Below, one piece after another: positions 47,345 through 58,399 of a DNA stretch of 64,000 nucleotides. Numbering within the stretch: the first letter of the stretch is position 1; every line of letters begins with the position of its first letter. The stretch spans positions 442,791,292 through 442,855,291 of the forward strand of contig CM022297.1 of the NCBI GenBank assembly GCA_011799875.1, given 5' to 3'. The notes under the pieces are model-generated. The model did not search any database and was not told the origin of the DNA. It saw only the letters and a program-made list of their open reading frames with translations. Source of the stretch: Thinopyrum elongatum (taxonomy: Eukaryota > Streptophyta > Magnoliopsida > Poales > Poaceae). The translations under genes were made by a program, and so were the position numbers.

Positions 47345-48580
47345 GTTAGTTGCTCCTATCTCCAGGACTCCAGAGCCTCCAAAAGGAATTGACCGATCCC
47401 AGGAAAAGGATCCTTCGTTCCGCTCAAAGAAAAAAAAAGGAAAAGGATCCCTCGTTGACTCGTTCACGGCTTGACGCCATCGTGTCGTCCTTCTTCTCTC
47501 TTCGTGTGTGGCCCCAGGCTCCTTATGTTCGCCTCAATCGCCGCCGCCTGGCAACTCCCAATCTTCACTCCTCCCCTCCCTCTATAGAAATTCAAGATTC
47601 GTTCTAGAGATTCCATCCGTAAGTGGCATTAAATCCAATTTTTCTTCATCTAATTGCTATTCTCCTATTATTTAAAATTCATGTTTTCCTATTATCTTAA
47701 GGTTGTTTGACATATTGAATGAAAATAGTTAAGATTGGGCTGCGTTAACGCATTGGTGATGATTTCAAGTACTACTGCATCATTTGCTTCTTGAAGCAAA
47801 GAGTTTTATATTCAACTCCATGTAAGTATGTGATAAATTACTTTTTAAGGATGAAAGATCATAGTGGTTTAAAGAAAAGAAAAAGAGGTAAGTACTTTTG
47901 TAATCGGAGCTAAAAAAATCATTATAGACATGCTACCTAATACGAGCTACGCATTTTGTAGCCATATATGATTACTACTTTGTTTTTTTTAGGGTTTTGC
48001 TACTTTGTTTTCGAGGGGATATATTAGTGCTACTTTTCCGTGCTGACCTTTATCCTAACTTCACCCCTGCTTCCGGGATGATACTGAACTTCCTACCTTG
48101 GCGTGAAGCCCCACACGAGCCTTTAGAATTTTCCAGGAATTATTGTAATAAGCAACAACTACGGACCACTTGTGTTAACTCTAGGATTTGAATCTAGTGG
48201 ATAAGTTCTATCGCAATCTGAGTTATGCTCAGTTGTCAAAAATAGAAAGAGAAGAACCAGCACCGTTCACACCAGAAGGGCACAACGTTGGAGTAGTTTG
48301 CGACAAAGTCGGCACAAGGGAGAGCCTGGTTAGAGCAGTTTCTGCCCGCTCAAGAAAGCTCCCAATCCGCGCCAGCCAATCCTGCAGCAGAGCTGTCTGG
48401 CCAGCTAGAGTGGACTGCAACATCACATCGGGCGGGGTTGCCGAGCCAACAGAAGCTGAGACGACAGACGCCCAAGACCCATGGCGAAGCGTCTTGGAGC
48501 GGGGCACAGATTTCATCGGACCCTCATGTGAAGCTGCAGCAGGACGATGCACAGTAATGATGTGAGAGACTGACAGCACT
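47345..48580. other. Unassigned stretch with possible retroelement ORF remnant
   Basis: Mostly unrecognised. On the minus strand 48229-48579 reads as a coiled-coil-like protein (LLQDWLARIGSFLERAETAL), reminiscent of plant retroelement ORF1/gag proteins. It ends exactly at the solo LTR, which may have split it. Not identified. Confidence 0.35.
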
Positions 48581-50152
48581 GATGCGGCTTGAAACTGCGT
48601 CGGTATTTCCCCAAAGAGGAAGGGATAATGCAGTACAGCTACGGTAGGTATTTTCCTCAGTTATGAAATTAAGGTATCAATCCAGTAGGAGAACCAAGGA
48701 ACACTATGTAAACGGCACCTGCACACAAAGAACAAATGCTCGCAACCCAACGTGTAAGAGGGGTTGTCAATCCCTCCTCGGTAAAAAGATAGATTATTTT
48801 GTAAGTGTTTGGATAAATAGATCTGAATAAAATACAAAATAAAATATGCAAATAAAAAGTGCAGCAAAGTATTTTTTAGTTTTTAGAATAATAGACCTGA
48901 AAACAAATGCGATGAAAAATAGATCGGAAAACAATATGATAAAAAGTAGACCCGGGGGCTGTAGATTTCACTAATGGCTTCTCTCGAGAAAATAGCATAC
49001 GGTGGGTAAACAAATTACTGTTGGACAATTTATAGAAGATCGAATAATTATGACGATATCCAAGGCAATGATCAATATATAAGCATCACGTCCAAGATTA
49101 GTAGACCGCCTCCTGTCTGCATCTATTACTATTACTCCACACATCGACCGCTATCCAACATGCATCTAGTGTATTAAGTTCATGGAGAAATGGAGTAATG
49201 CAATAAGAATGATGACATGATGTAGACAAGATCTATTCATGTAGGAATAGACCCATCTTGTTATCCTTAATAGCAACGATACATGCGTGCCTCGCTGCCC
49301 CTTCTGTCACTGGGAGAGGACACCGCAAGATCGAACCCATCACAAAGCACCTCTTCCCATGGCAAGAAAAAATCGATCTAGTCGGCCTAACTAAACCAAA
49401 GATTCGAAGAAGAAATACGAGGCTATAAATAAGCATGCATATAAGAGATCAAAGAAAACTCAAAAAATGTTCATGGATATAGATCTGATCATAAACTCAA
49501 AGTTCATCGGATCCCAACAAACACACCGCAAAAAAGAGTTACATCAAATAGATCTCCAAGAGACCATTGTATTGAGAAGCAAAAAGAGAGGAAGCCATCT
49601 AGCTACTGCCTACGGACCCTTAGGTCTATGGTGAACTACTCACGCATCATCGAAGAGTCACCGATGAGGATGATGAACCCCTCTGTGATGGTGTTAGATT
49701 GGATCTCGTGGTTCTGGAACTTGCGGCAGCTGAAATTGTGTTTCGTCGACTCCCCTAGGGTTTTTGAAATATTTGGGTATTTATAGGGCGAAGAGGCGGT
49801 GCAGGAGACCTCCGTGGGGGCCACAACCCACCTGGACGCGCCTGGGCCTCCTGGCGCGCCCAGGTGTCTCGTGGTCCCTACGTGGATCCCCTCTGGTGCT
49901 TTCTTGGCCCCCAAGGTGTCTTCTGGTCCAAAAAAATCTCTAAAAAGTTTCGTTGCGTTTGGACTCCGTTTGATACTGATATTCTGCGAAGTAAAAAACA
50001 AGCAAAAAACAACAACTGGCACTGGGCACTATGTTAATAGATTAGTCCCAAAAAAGATATAAAGTTGCTATAAAATAATTGTAAAACATCCAAGAATGAT
50101 AATATAACAGCATGAAACAATAAAAAATTATAGATACGTTGGAGACGTATCA
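48581..50152 (-). mobile_element. Solo LTR of a gypsy-type element (1.57 kb)
   Basis: On the minus strand it starts TGATACGTCTCCAACGTATC, the hallmark start of a large Triticeae gypsy LTR group, and ends ...GCCGCATCA. The flanks are AGCAC (48576-48580) and GGCAC (50153-50157), a 5-bp target duplication with one mismatch. No internal domain or second LTR is present, so it is most likely the product of LTR-LTR recombination. Confidence 0.75.
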
Positions 50153-51151
50153 GGCACCGGCACGGCAAGACATGCCAAATAGCTTAGAGGTCGCCATGGA
50201 CTGTGACATCCACGCGCACGATGGTCGTTCTCCAAGCAACGGGAACACCGAAGCGGATCTCTGCAGCCAGCCGCACGATGTCCAGGAGCAAAGCATCTGC
50301 AGCATCGACCATGGTGCCAGGTCGGGATGGGCCGGGGGTGCAGAGCCGGAGCTAGCGAGAGCTATATGGATGTTTCTCCCCTCGTGTTGGGGACAATTCT
50401 TCGTCACCGTCGACCTTGTCTCCTGTGATGCCTACCACCGACGGTGAGTCCATCTCTGTGCTCGAGGTTCCGGTGCTTCAGATCATGCCCGAGCTACGGA
50501 AGCTATGCCCGACTCCTGCTTCGCCTTTGTCTTTGGAGCAGTTGGAGGTGGACTCATCGGCGAAGTCGTGTGAGGGACATGTATCGCCTCTGTCATGCAT
50601 GTGAGCAACTGGAGGTGCCCGAGTCCATTGTGACAGTGGTTCCTATAGTCGATGATGTCGTGTCGGTGGTCCCTCTGGTTGAGGACGTCAATGCGACCAG
50701 TGTGTTGGTGCCTGCTCCTACGAGCGTCTTGGTTGACGATAGCTACACCAAGAAATTCAACGAGTTTTATGATTTCCCTGTCAAATGGGTGGCTGATCAA
50801 CCCCCAGCTTGCAAGACAAGTGGTTGCCCCCTAAAGGAGAAATAAAAAAGGAACAAAAATAAGAAACGTAGCGCCATCCGAAAGGCATCCACGATTTTAT
50901 GATAGAGGTTGCCCGGTTCTTGTCATTGTCGGTGTGCTTGTCAGGAGTTCCGTTGAGTTGTGCAAGTGTCAAGGATTGTGGTTGTTGTGTGTTTGAAGTG
51001 TCGCTTCGATGGTGTTTCATTTTTTGTGAGTAGTCCGCTTTGAGTTGTTTGTATCGATTTTCGCCCAGTTTTCCGTAAATTATCTGGGGAACTCTCTTCA
51101 TCTTAATTAATCGATGAGGCAAATGTTTTGTCTCCGTTTAAAAAAAAAACA
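50153..51151 (+). pseudogene. LINE-like retroposon remnant with ORF1-like segment
   Basis: Plus-strand reading pieces (50139-50447, 50416-50604, 50444-50845) in shifting frames include VLQIMPELRKLCP and FNEFYDFPVKWVADQPPAC...CPLKEK, similar in style to cereal retroelement ORF1 proteins. The stretch ends with AATTAATCGATGAGGCAAAT...TCTCCGTTT and a run of ten A (about 51140-51149), a LINE-type 3' end. Frames are broken. The 5' part may continue beyond the solo LTR. Confidence 0.4.
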
Positions 51152-51195
51152 GAAAGAGTTAGCTGGAGACCGATTGCCTCACGGTAGGACAGTCG

Positions 51196-52284
51196 GTTTT
51201 TTTTTTGAGGGTTAAAGCATAGCTTTATTACGATAACTGGGTAGACAGATCGCCTAAAACAGCTCCGGCCACCGGCGCCAGTACATCCACGTCCCACACC
51301 CTGGGTTCATTCACATCACACTCATAGCCCAACTTGGCAAGCTCGTGCGCAGCACGGTTAGCATCTTTACTACAAGCACTTACATTGCATTTAGAGAACC
51401 ATAAACGCATTTGTATCTTCAGGTCCTCCAGAACTGTCGCGTAGGCAGAGGAGTCTGGCTCCCTCCGACCCAGTGCAGCTTGCAGCAGTTGTGAATCCGT
51501 CTCAATGCAGATGCGGATTGCCCCAATTTGGGTGGCCAGATCCACAGCGCTCACCGCCGCCTGAAGTTCAGCCGCGAATGCATCATATACGTGGTCAGAC
51601 TTTCCTGCCAAACAAGCAACCACGTCACCCGAATGGTCTCGGACGACGATACCCCAAGCAGAATATGAGCTCCCAGGCGCATGGGCTCCATCGATGTTGA
51701 ATTTAAGCACGTCCATGTCAGGTGGTCGCCATTTGAGTCTCTCCTTCTGGCCTCCAATTTTGTTCTTTCCAACAATTTCCCAGTACTCCATTGTGGCCAC
51801 CCTCGTCTTGTGTGCAATTTCCTCAGGACGTAGTCTTCCTTCCTTCTTGCGCACACGGTTTCTCTCGTTCCACCACTCCCACCAGAAGTACAATATTTGC
51901 ACACGATCTTCCATTTTCAGAGTTGGTCCAGATATAATCAAGGACAACTTCCACTGTGTTATAATTCTCAATTGCCCTACGCACCCCTTCCAGGCCCATG
52001 GTTCTCCAGACTTCTTTGACAGCCTTGCAACGGACAAAGAGGTGTCCACCGTCCTCCACATTTCTGCTACAAAACAAGCACCTAGTGTCCTCTAGCTCAA
52101 GACCTCTATTGATCAGGTAGGATAGTCGTTTTTGACACAGTTCGACGGTGCCAACCAGGATGAGTCTGCAAGTATAGCTAATGGAACTAGGTTCCGGTAG
52201 AAAAAGGGCTGGGGTCGTTCTGAAGGGATGGGGAATTGGTTCACCCGACACTCCCCGGGATGCACTGCACACACAACCAACCAC
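51196..52284 (-). pseudogene. LINE ORF2 C-terminus: zf-RVT plus RNase H-like domain, 5'-truncated
   Basis: On the minus strand a zinc-finger segment (CLFCSRNVEDGGHLFVRC, about 52050-52100) is followed by a long open frame to 51228. That frame contains a plant LINE-type RNase H (RVT_3) domain. Its acidic catalytic positions are visible in FNIDGAHAPG, AAELQAA, ETDSQLL and DANRAAHELAK. The zinc-finger part and the longer frame overlap in different frames, implying a frameshift near 51900-52060. A poly(A) stretch (51196-51206 on the minus strand) with AATAAAG about 20 bases upstream marks the 3' end. Reverse transcriptase and endonuclease are absent. Confidence 0.75.
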
Positions 52285-53235
52285 ATTGCCAGACTGACTT
52301 CAGTTATGCAGACTTTTTCCTTTCTTCTAGGATTGGATGCATGGCTCGGACTGCAATTTGCATTATCATTTTATAAGCAGATATTGGGTGAAATAGCCGT
52401 CCAGGCAATGATCTCGTTTCGAAGCTAACGGTCACAAGATCTGGCCTAGCCTAGTAGATAAGTAAATAAGTAATGCATGATGCCATCACAGCGTAAAGGT
52501 GAAGAAGAATAGTTGCCGGCCAGTCGACAGCGAAGGCTCCTCCGAGAAGAGCAAGATCGACCCGCGCGCATGCAATATGCAAATTAACCGCGAGTTCGTT
52601 CGTAGGATAGGATGCAACATGCAAGATGCATGCATGCATCTTGGTCCGAATTCACGATCCATGGCACAGTTAACGCTCACGCAGCCGCCTCATGCAGTAG
52701 CATCCTATCTAATCCTTTTCAAACGAGTTCATTGGCGTGTGGAACAAAAAGCCACGAATTAGACACCCGTATTGTGAGATAATCAGGAGTAGTATGGAAC
52801 AGGCATGGCCGGAGTAGATGACATTTTGGCTCCAAATGAAGCCTCATTTGATTCAAAGGAACTGCATAGGATTTTCGGAAGATAGGGATCCTTAGGAATT
52901 TTTCCTATGGTGGCCATTTGATTCACGTGATTAGATTTCTTAGGATTTTTTTTTCATATTATTCATTTGTACTACATTTTGGAGAAAAAATTTCATCCAC
53001 TCAAACCTCTTGATAAAATTTCTTTATTTTTCCTGTGCTACCAACGCTCTATCATCCAAATTTCTGTATACAAGAGGACATGCCACTCTATTGATGTGTT
53101 TTTTCTTTTCTTGTGTTTTGAGAATCCCGTGAATCAAAAAGGCCCTAAGAATCACTGAACGTGTGGTAATACAACATGAACCGTCCGTACGTCGGCCAGG
53201 AAATTACGGTGGCTGTACGCGCGTGCAGGTGCACC
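52225..53235 (+). repeat. Segmental duplication, copy 2 (partner at 12655-14185)
   Basis: Same block order and orientation as copy 1 (see there). This copy lacks the Harbinger fragment and the Tourist MITE of copy 1, with a single TAA at 52714-52716 at the Tourist site. It carries its own insert at about 52841-53143. The copies bracket about 38 kb that includes ATM. Confidence 0.7.
52841..53143. mobile_element. Probable MITE, about 300 bp
   Basis: The left end GCCTCATTTGATTCAAAGGA and the inverted right end GGCCTTTTTGATTCACGGGA match, and internal blocks GGATTTT/CCTA are repeated in inverted form. It is absent from the matching position in duplication copy 1 after TTGGCTCCAAAT (about 14102). 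No ORF. Confidence 0.55.
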
Positions 53236-53363
53236 TAGCTAGCTGAGCCCCGAGCATTGCTACACGAGCTGGCTAGCGTGTGGAGGATCCATCAGAGCAA
53301 GTATAATAATAAGGTGATGTAGGCGGGCTGTAAGACTTAAAATAGTATATATTTGCTGAGTTG

Positions 53364-54583
53364 GAGAAGCGCCGCCACCTTACCCCGACGACTCCCCTCC
53401 CCTCTCGCGTCGCCTCCCCTCGGGCGGCGCCAGGGGCCCCGATCCCACGCCGCCAGCCCCTCCCCGCTCCTCCATCCCCAGCCGCCGCTGCCGCCGGCAA
53501 GGGCCGTGGTGGCGGCGGGCCCTGCATGATCCAGGGCGGGTGGTCCGCGGCAGATCCGGTGAGATGGAGGCGGCGTCTCACGCGGGGAGGCTGGGGGCGG
53601 CAGTCAGGGCGGCGTCCCTGCTGCGCGGTGGCGATGGGAACCTACATGGCCGGCGGTGTGGCGGCCACGGGCACACATGGGTGGCTCCGATGGCTGCGGA
53701 TCTGGCGTCCTGTCCAAATTCGTCTCGGTACGGCCTTGGCCGGCCGGTGGTGTAAGGAGGACCGATGAGGGGCGGCTGGAGGCTCCCTGCCGGCGTGCCG
53801 ACGGCGGCCTTCGTCTCCACGGCGAGGCTTCGTTCGGTTCCAGCCAGCTGCGAGGTTGGGGGGACGCGACTTCCGGTGAAAATCGCGCCGACTTCGATCA
53901 TGGTGGCGTCTATGACGTCGTTCCCTTCTCGAGGCATTGTTGTTGCAGGTCGTGGCACCCCACTCGTGATGCTCCGGGGGAAACCCTAAATCTGGATCTA
54001 TCGGATCGAACGATGATGGTACCTTTGATGTCGTTGTCCCTCATGAGGGCATCGTTTTGGAGCAAGTGCTAGTTGGATGGGACAAGCGGAAGAGCGGTGT
54101 CTCATCCACCACAAGGCCGACGGCGGATCCCGGTGGCATGGTGCTGCGGAGATTCGGCGACGGGCGCGTGTGGACGGATTCGTGCAGGATAGTGGAGTTG
54201 TCTGGCGTCGTGGTGGCGTCGACGGCAGGCCAGGCAAGGTCGATGGGTCAGTTGCTGCTCAGGAGATGGACCGGTGGAAGATGACGGCGGCAGCCTCTGA
54301 GAATGCGTCGGTCCGGTATGGGACCCAGTCCCGGTATGTGGCTGGGCTGGGGCATCCGGTTTTAGATGTTAGGGTTTGGTGCGATGTCCGTTTGGTATTA
54401 GGCCCGGATATTTGGCACACCTTCATCAATAGGATACGAGTAGCAACAGGTGTTGCCTAGATGATGGCTTCAGACTCACTGATGTATTACTTTGTATGGT
54501 CTATGTGAATAATTAATAAGATGGCCGCATGCATCGTTCAGATGCAGAGGCCAGGGGTTTATCCTCCTTTTCCAAAGAAAATG
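53364..54583 (+). mobile_element. LINE-like retroposon with perfect 12-bp target duplication
   Basis: A 1,220-bp insert is flanked by TTTGCTGAGTTG at 53352-53363 and 54584-54595. The 5' half is very GC-rich (GCCGCC-type). The 3' end (GATGCAGAGGCCAGGGGTTT then CCTTTTCCAAAGAAAA) is of the kind that ends Triticeae LINEs. Overlapping short frames are present, but no reverse transcriptase. It is probably a short non-autonomous LINE derivative or 5'-altered copy mobilised in trans. Confidence 0.7.
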
Positions 54584-54705
54584 TTTGCTGAGTTGAAAGA
54601 GAGAGAAGACAAGCGGGCTACAAACTAATAGCCGGCTGCAGCACGTGCTCCTAGAGACTTTGTGAGAGAGGTTGTATCAATAAAGTAGTACTTTTTTTAC
54701 ATCTA

Positions 54706-54762
54706 CTCCCTCCGTCCCATAATATAAGAGCGTTTTTGACACTAGCCGGCTATAAACTTGGT
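54706..54762. mobile_element. Stowaway arm remnant
   Basis: CTCCCTCCGTCCCATAATAT (54706-54725) and the following AAGAGCGTTTTTGACAC match one arm of a common Stowaway family. It is preceded by TA. The other arm is missing. Confidence 0.6.
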
Positions 54763-55286
54763 TTTGACTATAGTTAACATGACAACATCGTATAATCAAC
54801 AGCTGGCTATACTATCAACCATGCTCTCATCCTACGAGGGCGCATCAGTTGGAGCATCATCAGTGCAGCACGGCGTCCGATGAAGGGACGGCGAGGCGTG
54901 TCGATCTCCCGTGTCATGTGGAATCAAATGTGGCGTAAAACAACATGTCGGCAGGATGCTTCAAAAAACGTACTGTATCCTGTTTTGTTTCGCATACACA
55001 CCACAGATCACGCACGCCAATTGTGTTTATAAGCAAGATACTGTACGTACGTAGATGTGGTGCATCTGCGCACGCATATGGTGTGAGCGCCTCTCCATTT
55101 CAATATATGTTTCCGCAAAGAAAAATGAAATGGGGTACTACGTATGACTGTGGCCATGGCAGATGGCACGACGTACGATGTTGCTGTCTCGCGCCAGCTA
55201 TTCTATTGCATTAAGGAATTTTTTTAATACTAGCAAAAGAGCATGTCCGTTGCAACAGAAGAAAAAAAAAATACAACACACCCTAA

Positions 55287-56524
55287 GGGCGTCTTCAAGG
55301 CAGATTCATAAATCTCCCATAACCGTCCGGACCGCGGAAGCCATCCAACGCCGATCTGTATCGGTCCGCGGGGCGCGGACGCGATTTCTCCCGCAAACTA
55401 GAGACAAAAATGGGGGAGGTTTGAGGGAGTCCGGACCGATCCCAAGCCCGTTTCTGACCGCCCTGGCCCACCCAAAAACCCCTCTCCCTCCCGCGCGCTC
55501 CCCTCCCGGCGTCAGCTGCCCGCATTCATGCCGCTCTAAAGCGCGCCGCTCCGCATTGAAGACGGTTCAGGGCGGACGCGACCTTTCACTGCCTCCGTCA
55601 TTGAAGCGGCGCGCCGGCCGAGGGCACCGCCCGCTGCACGCCCGTCTGAACACGCCTCCTCGCCGCATTCATACGCCTCCATTAAACCCGTGTGGAAGCC
55701 GAGAAACCTACACTGGCCACACGTCCGCTCATGAGCGGGCCGACATTAAAACACAACGCCGGTCGAGCTCCTCCCGTCCACCCTCTATTTATATGAGGCC
55801 AGATGCCGGGCAAGAATCGCACCCCTTCGCCGCTCCCATCCCCTCCTTCACCATTTTCTCCACTCTTCTGATGACTTTCAAAGAGCAGTTCTACGGCATA
55901 CAAGCCGACTGGGTGGCCCGCCGAGCCCGCCGGATAAGAGCGAGGCAGCTCGCTGCTCCACCTCCTGTGCCTGAACCGCCGGAGCAAGTTGCCGCCCCAA
56001 GCCGTCGCGTGGTTCAGCAACTCGCCACTCCAGGGCCACTCGATGAGGAGTGGCGAGTTGCTCCATGCCGGCACGGCGGGAAGCACGATGACACGAGCGT
56101 CATCGCTGCCGTCGACGACCGCGCTTCCCGTGCCTGCGGCCGCGCCTCTCGTGCCTACGACCGCGCCTCCCGTGAATGTGACCGCGCAACCCGGGTGGCC
56201 GGCGCCTCCGCGTCCGCCATCATCATCGAGGAGAAGTAGAACACGGGAGTCCGCCACCGCTTGAGTCCCATGAAGGCCACCGTCTAGGCGACGTCGGCGT
56301 ACACAGCCGGCGTCTTGCCCGGTTCTTCTCTTTCGAGGACCTCCGTCGATCCCACATGAAATCCGGCCGTGTTTGAACGAATTTCGTCCAGTTGGTTTGA
56401 GTTGTTGTGAAAATGTATGCGGCTAGCGTTGGATGGCGTCCTCCCGCATCCGTGTCCGTATACTGGCTCCCCTGTCCACGGACGGATGCGGGAGGTTTTT
56501 TGCGGGTTGCCGTTGGAGATGTCA
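55287..56524 (+). mobile_element. PIF/Harbinger-like non-autonomous element
   Basis: A 1,238-bp segment is flanked by TAA (55284-55286 and 56525-56527). The left end GGGCGTCTTCAAGGC and the inverted right end TGACATCTCCAACGGC match imperfectly, and both ends continue into CC.CCCATAACCGTCCG-like sequence. The interior is GC-rich with a small plus-strand ORF (55871-56239). No transposase. Confidence 0.5.
55871..56239 (+). CDS. Small hypothetical ORF inside the Harbinger-like element
   Basis: A 122-residue frame starting MTFKEQFYGIQADWVARRAR. It then becomes Pro/Ala/Arg-rich, with three repeats of a (C/Y)DRASRA-type motif, and ends in IIIEEK. The start was chosen because it follows a TATA-like TATTTATATGAGG at about 55785 and the protein style changes there; the frame is open further upstream. 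The FKEQF..IQADWVARRARRIR segment resembles basic proteins carried by cereal Harbinger elements. This is weak evidence, and the ORF may not be translated. Confidence 0.3.
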   Translation: MTFKEQFYGIQADWVARRARRIRARQLAAPPPVPEPPEQVAAPSRRVVQQLATPGPLDEEWRVAPCRHGGKHDDTSVIAAVDDRASRACGRASRAYDRASRECDRATRVAGASASAIIIEEK

Positions 56525-56527
56525 TAA

Positions 56528-58043
56528 CACAATAATCATGACTCAAGACCCCAATAGGTCCACGTCCTTTATTTCAACATGGCATCTTATCAGTCTTGAC
56601 GTTTATCCTTCTTCCCACTCTCGCCGGCGGACATGCACGGTTATAGATGGTTTCTTTCGTCTTCAATTTATTTTTGTTGAGGTGTTCATTTCCAATTTGA
56701 AACGGCATCGACACAAAAGAAAGACGAATCATGCACTATGATAAACGTTGCATCCTAAACATCATTTAAAAAATTATTAACATATCATATTCAAATTCTA
56801 CATATTTTTCTAATCAATTTCCATACATAACATGTTTAAATTAGAGTTAGGGTTTAAAAGATATGAGTATTTTTAATGCATTTGAATCTGTCGCTGAACA
56901 ACATTTAGAAAGGGCTAATGGGTAAAAACAACATCATATTCATATTCTACACTTTTTTCTAATCAATTTTCATATATAACATGTCAAAATTGGAGTTATG
57001 GTTTAAAAGATATGAATATTAAAAAAACATTTGAATCTATAAAAAAAGTTATTTTCTAGACGAACGGCGGGTTAATTGATCAAGATCTCAGCTGGTTTTC
57101 TGCAAAAGGCGAAACATTTTCTATTCACACTTAAAATAGGACCGTGGGTTGATTAATCAAACCTCGGGAGGTTTTCTGCAAAAAGCAAAACGTTTTTCTG
57201 TTCCCACTTAAATCGGGACCGTACGTTGATTTCACAAAAGTGCGTGGACTTTTCTGCAAAATGTGCGACAACGTACGGCCAGAAGCAGTTGGTGCTTTAT
57301 TATTAGGTCAAGATTGTAGCAAGGAATCGGTATGCATCACGCGTAACTTAATTAAGAACTAGTAGAACGTCTGTGCGTTGCCACGGGCTATAACATATAA
57401 ATGAGTCAGACAAATAATTAAGGTCGTCTCCAAGGTTGAAGCTCATTTCTTCCTCTTACATCCGGACATGTTCGGACATTAAACGGGCGCCCGTGCATTG
57501 CAACCGGAGCATAATATTGCTTTGTGATGACATAAAAAAAGATATATGGTGACATTTGATAATAAAAAAAGATGTCGTGTGTAGTTTCTAACCATGTCGA
57601 TATGTGTGCATCGTCTTTCTCTGTCAAGCTCTTTCGATTATTTCTTTCCTGGCATAGCGGGTCTCCTTGTCCAATCTATCTCCCCCTTTATGTGCAACCA
57701 CCTGGTCCCGCTCCACCTCTCCTTCCTAGATGGCGTACTCATCCCATGTCACCCCAACTGCATTGGCTCTCATTCCGACACCATCTTGTCCCCATTGATT
57801 TGCCCTCGCATATCCTACATCAATCGTAGCACATCTTACCGTTTTGTTCACACACATCTCATCATCACCACATTCTGATAGGTAACCTTGGTCATATTCT
57901 GGCCAAGTATGAAATGTAGGACACACACATACAGAGTAGATAAAAATGACTAAATCTGATATGCTATTTGTGAGCTTATTAACTTCAATGGCAAGGAAAG
58001 ATACATAGAAACAACTATGAATTCGAATATCCATTTTTGAGCC
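56528..58043. other. Repeat-rich intergenic DNA
   Basis: Apart from the tandem repeats at 56783-57250, this holds scattered terminus-like motifs (GTGCGTTGCCACGGGC at about 57371, GTGCATTGCAACCGG at 57491, and TAAGGTCGTCTCCAAGG at 57419, which looks like a Harbinger end). No gene is supported. Confidence 0.4.
56783..57250 (+). repeat. Two adjoining tandem-repeat families
   Basis: Family A: two copies of about 103 bp (56783-56885, 56930-57033) share CATATTCAAATTCTACA-like, TTTTCTAATCAATTT and GGTTTAAAAGATATGA.TATT. Family B: three copies of about 75-80 bp (57060-57250) share GGTTGATTAATCAA, GGTTTTCTGCAAAA.GC and CACTTAAA..GGGACCGT. Such arrays are common in subterminal parts of large DNA transposons, but I see no transposon ends. 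Confidence 0.75.
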
Positions 58044-58399
58044 CGCGCTCAGCTGCACCCGGTGAACAATAAACGCAAGAAAAATACTACAAAAATAATA
58101 ATAAATCCATTTTTTGCATAGAAGATGCTTCGGTGCATGAGGTCCGCTCCAAATTTCATCTTATTTGGACATATGAGTAGCTCTCAACAAAAAAGACAAA
58201 TTGGGTCAGAACAGTATATGAACTGTTTCACAGGCTCAAGTTTTTTTTGGCCGAGAGCTACTCAGATATCCAAATGAGCTAAAATTTGGAGCGAACCTCG
58301 CGCACGAAGTATCTTCCATGCAAATTTTTTTTGTTTTTTCTGAATTTTCTAGTATTGTTTTTTTAATTTACTGTTCACTAGGGGAGCAGATGAGCTCGG
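58044..58399. mobile_element. Long-TIR MITE (about 356 bp), probably Mutator-like
   Basis: The two halves are inverted repeats over most of their length. Left GCTCAGCTGCACCCGGTGAAC pairs with the inverted right GAGCTCATCTGCTCCCCTAGTGAAC. Further in, GAAGATGCTTCGGTGCATGAG, GCTCCAAATTT and GAGTAGCTCTC pair with their complements. No ORF. No target duplication was fixed. Confidence 0.7.

Larger units (their letters stand above)
53294..54827. mobile_element. MITE interrupted by a retroposon and a Stowaway fragment
   Basis: The left end AGAGCAAGTATAATAAT and the inverted right end AGAGCATGGTTGATAGTATA resemble terminal repeats of a common grass MITE. GGCTGTAAGACTT and GCTACAAACTAATAGCCGGC lie inside. 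Without the inserted retroposon (53364-54583) the host element would be about 300 bp. CATC flanks both ends and may be the target duplication. Confidence 0.5.

Noticed and set aside
52115..52134. Match of CAGGTAGGATAGTCGTTTTT to the sequence beside the LINE poly(A), as a possible target duplication
   Set aside because: The match lies inside LINE coding sequence that continues beyond it to 52284, so it is probably coincidence.
57570..58058. Frames of 85-110 codons on both strands near 57.6-58.0 kb
   Set aside because: No recognisable domain. They overlap each other and the start of a MITE.
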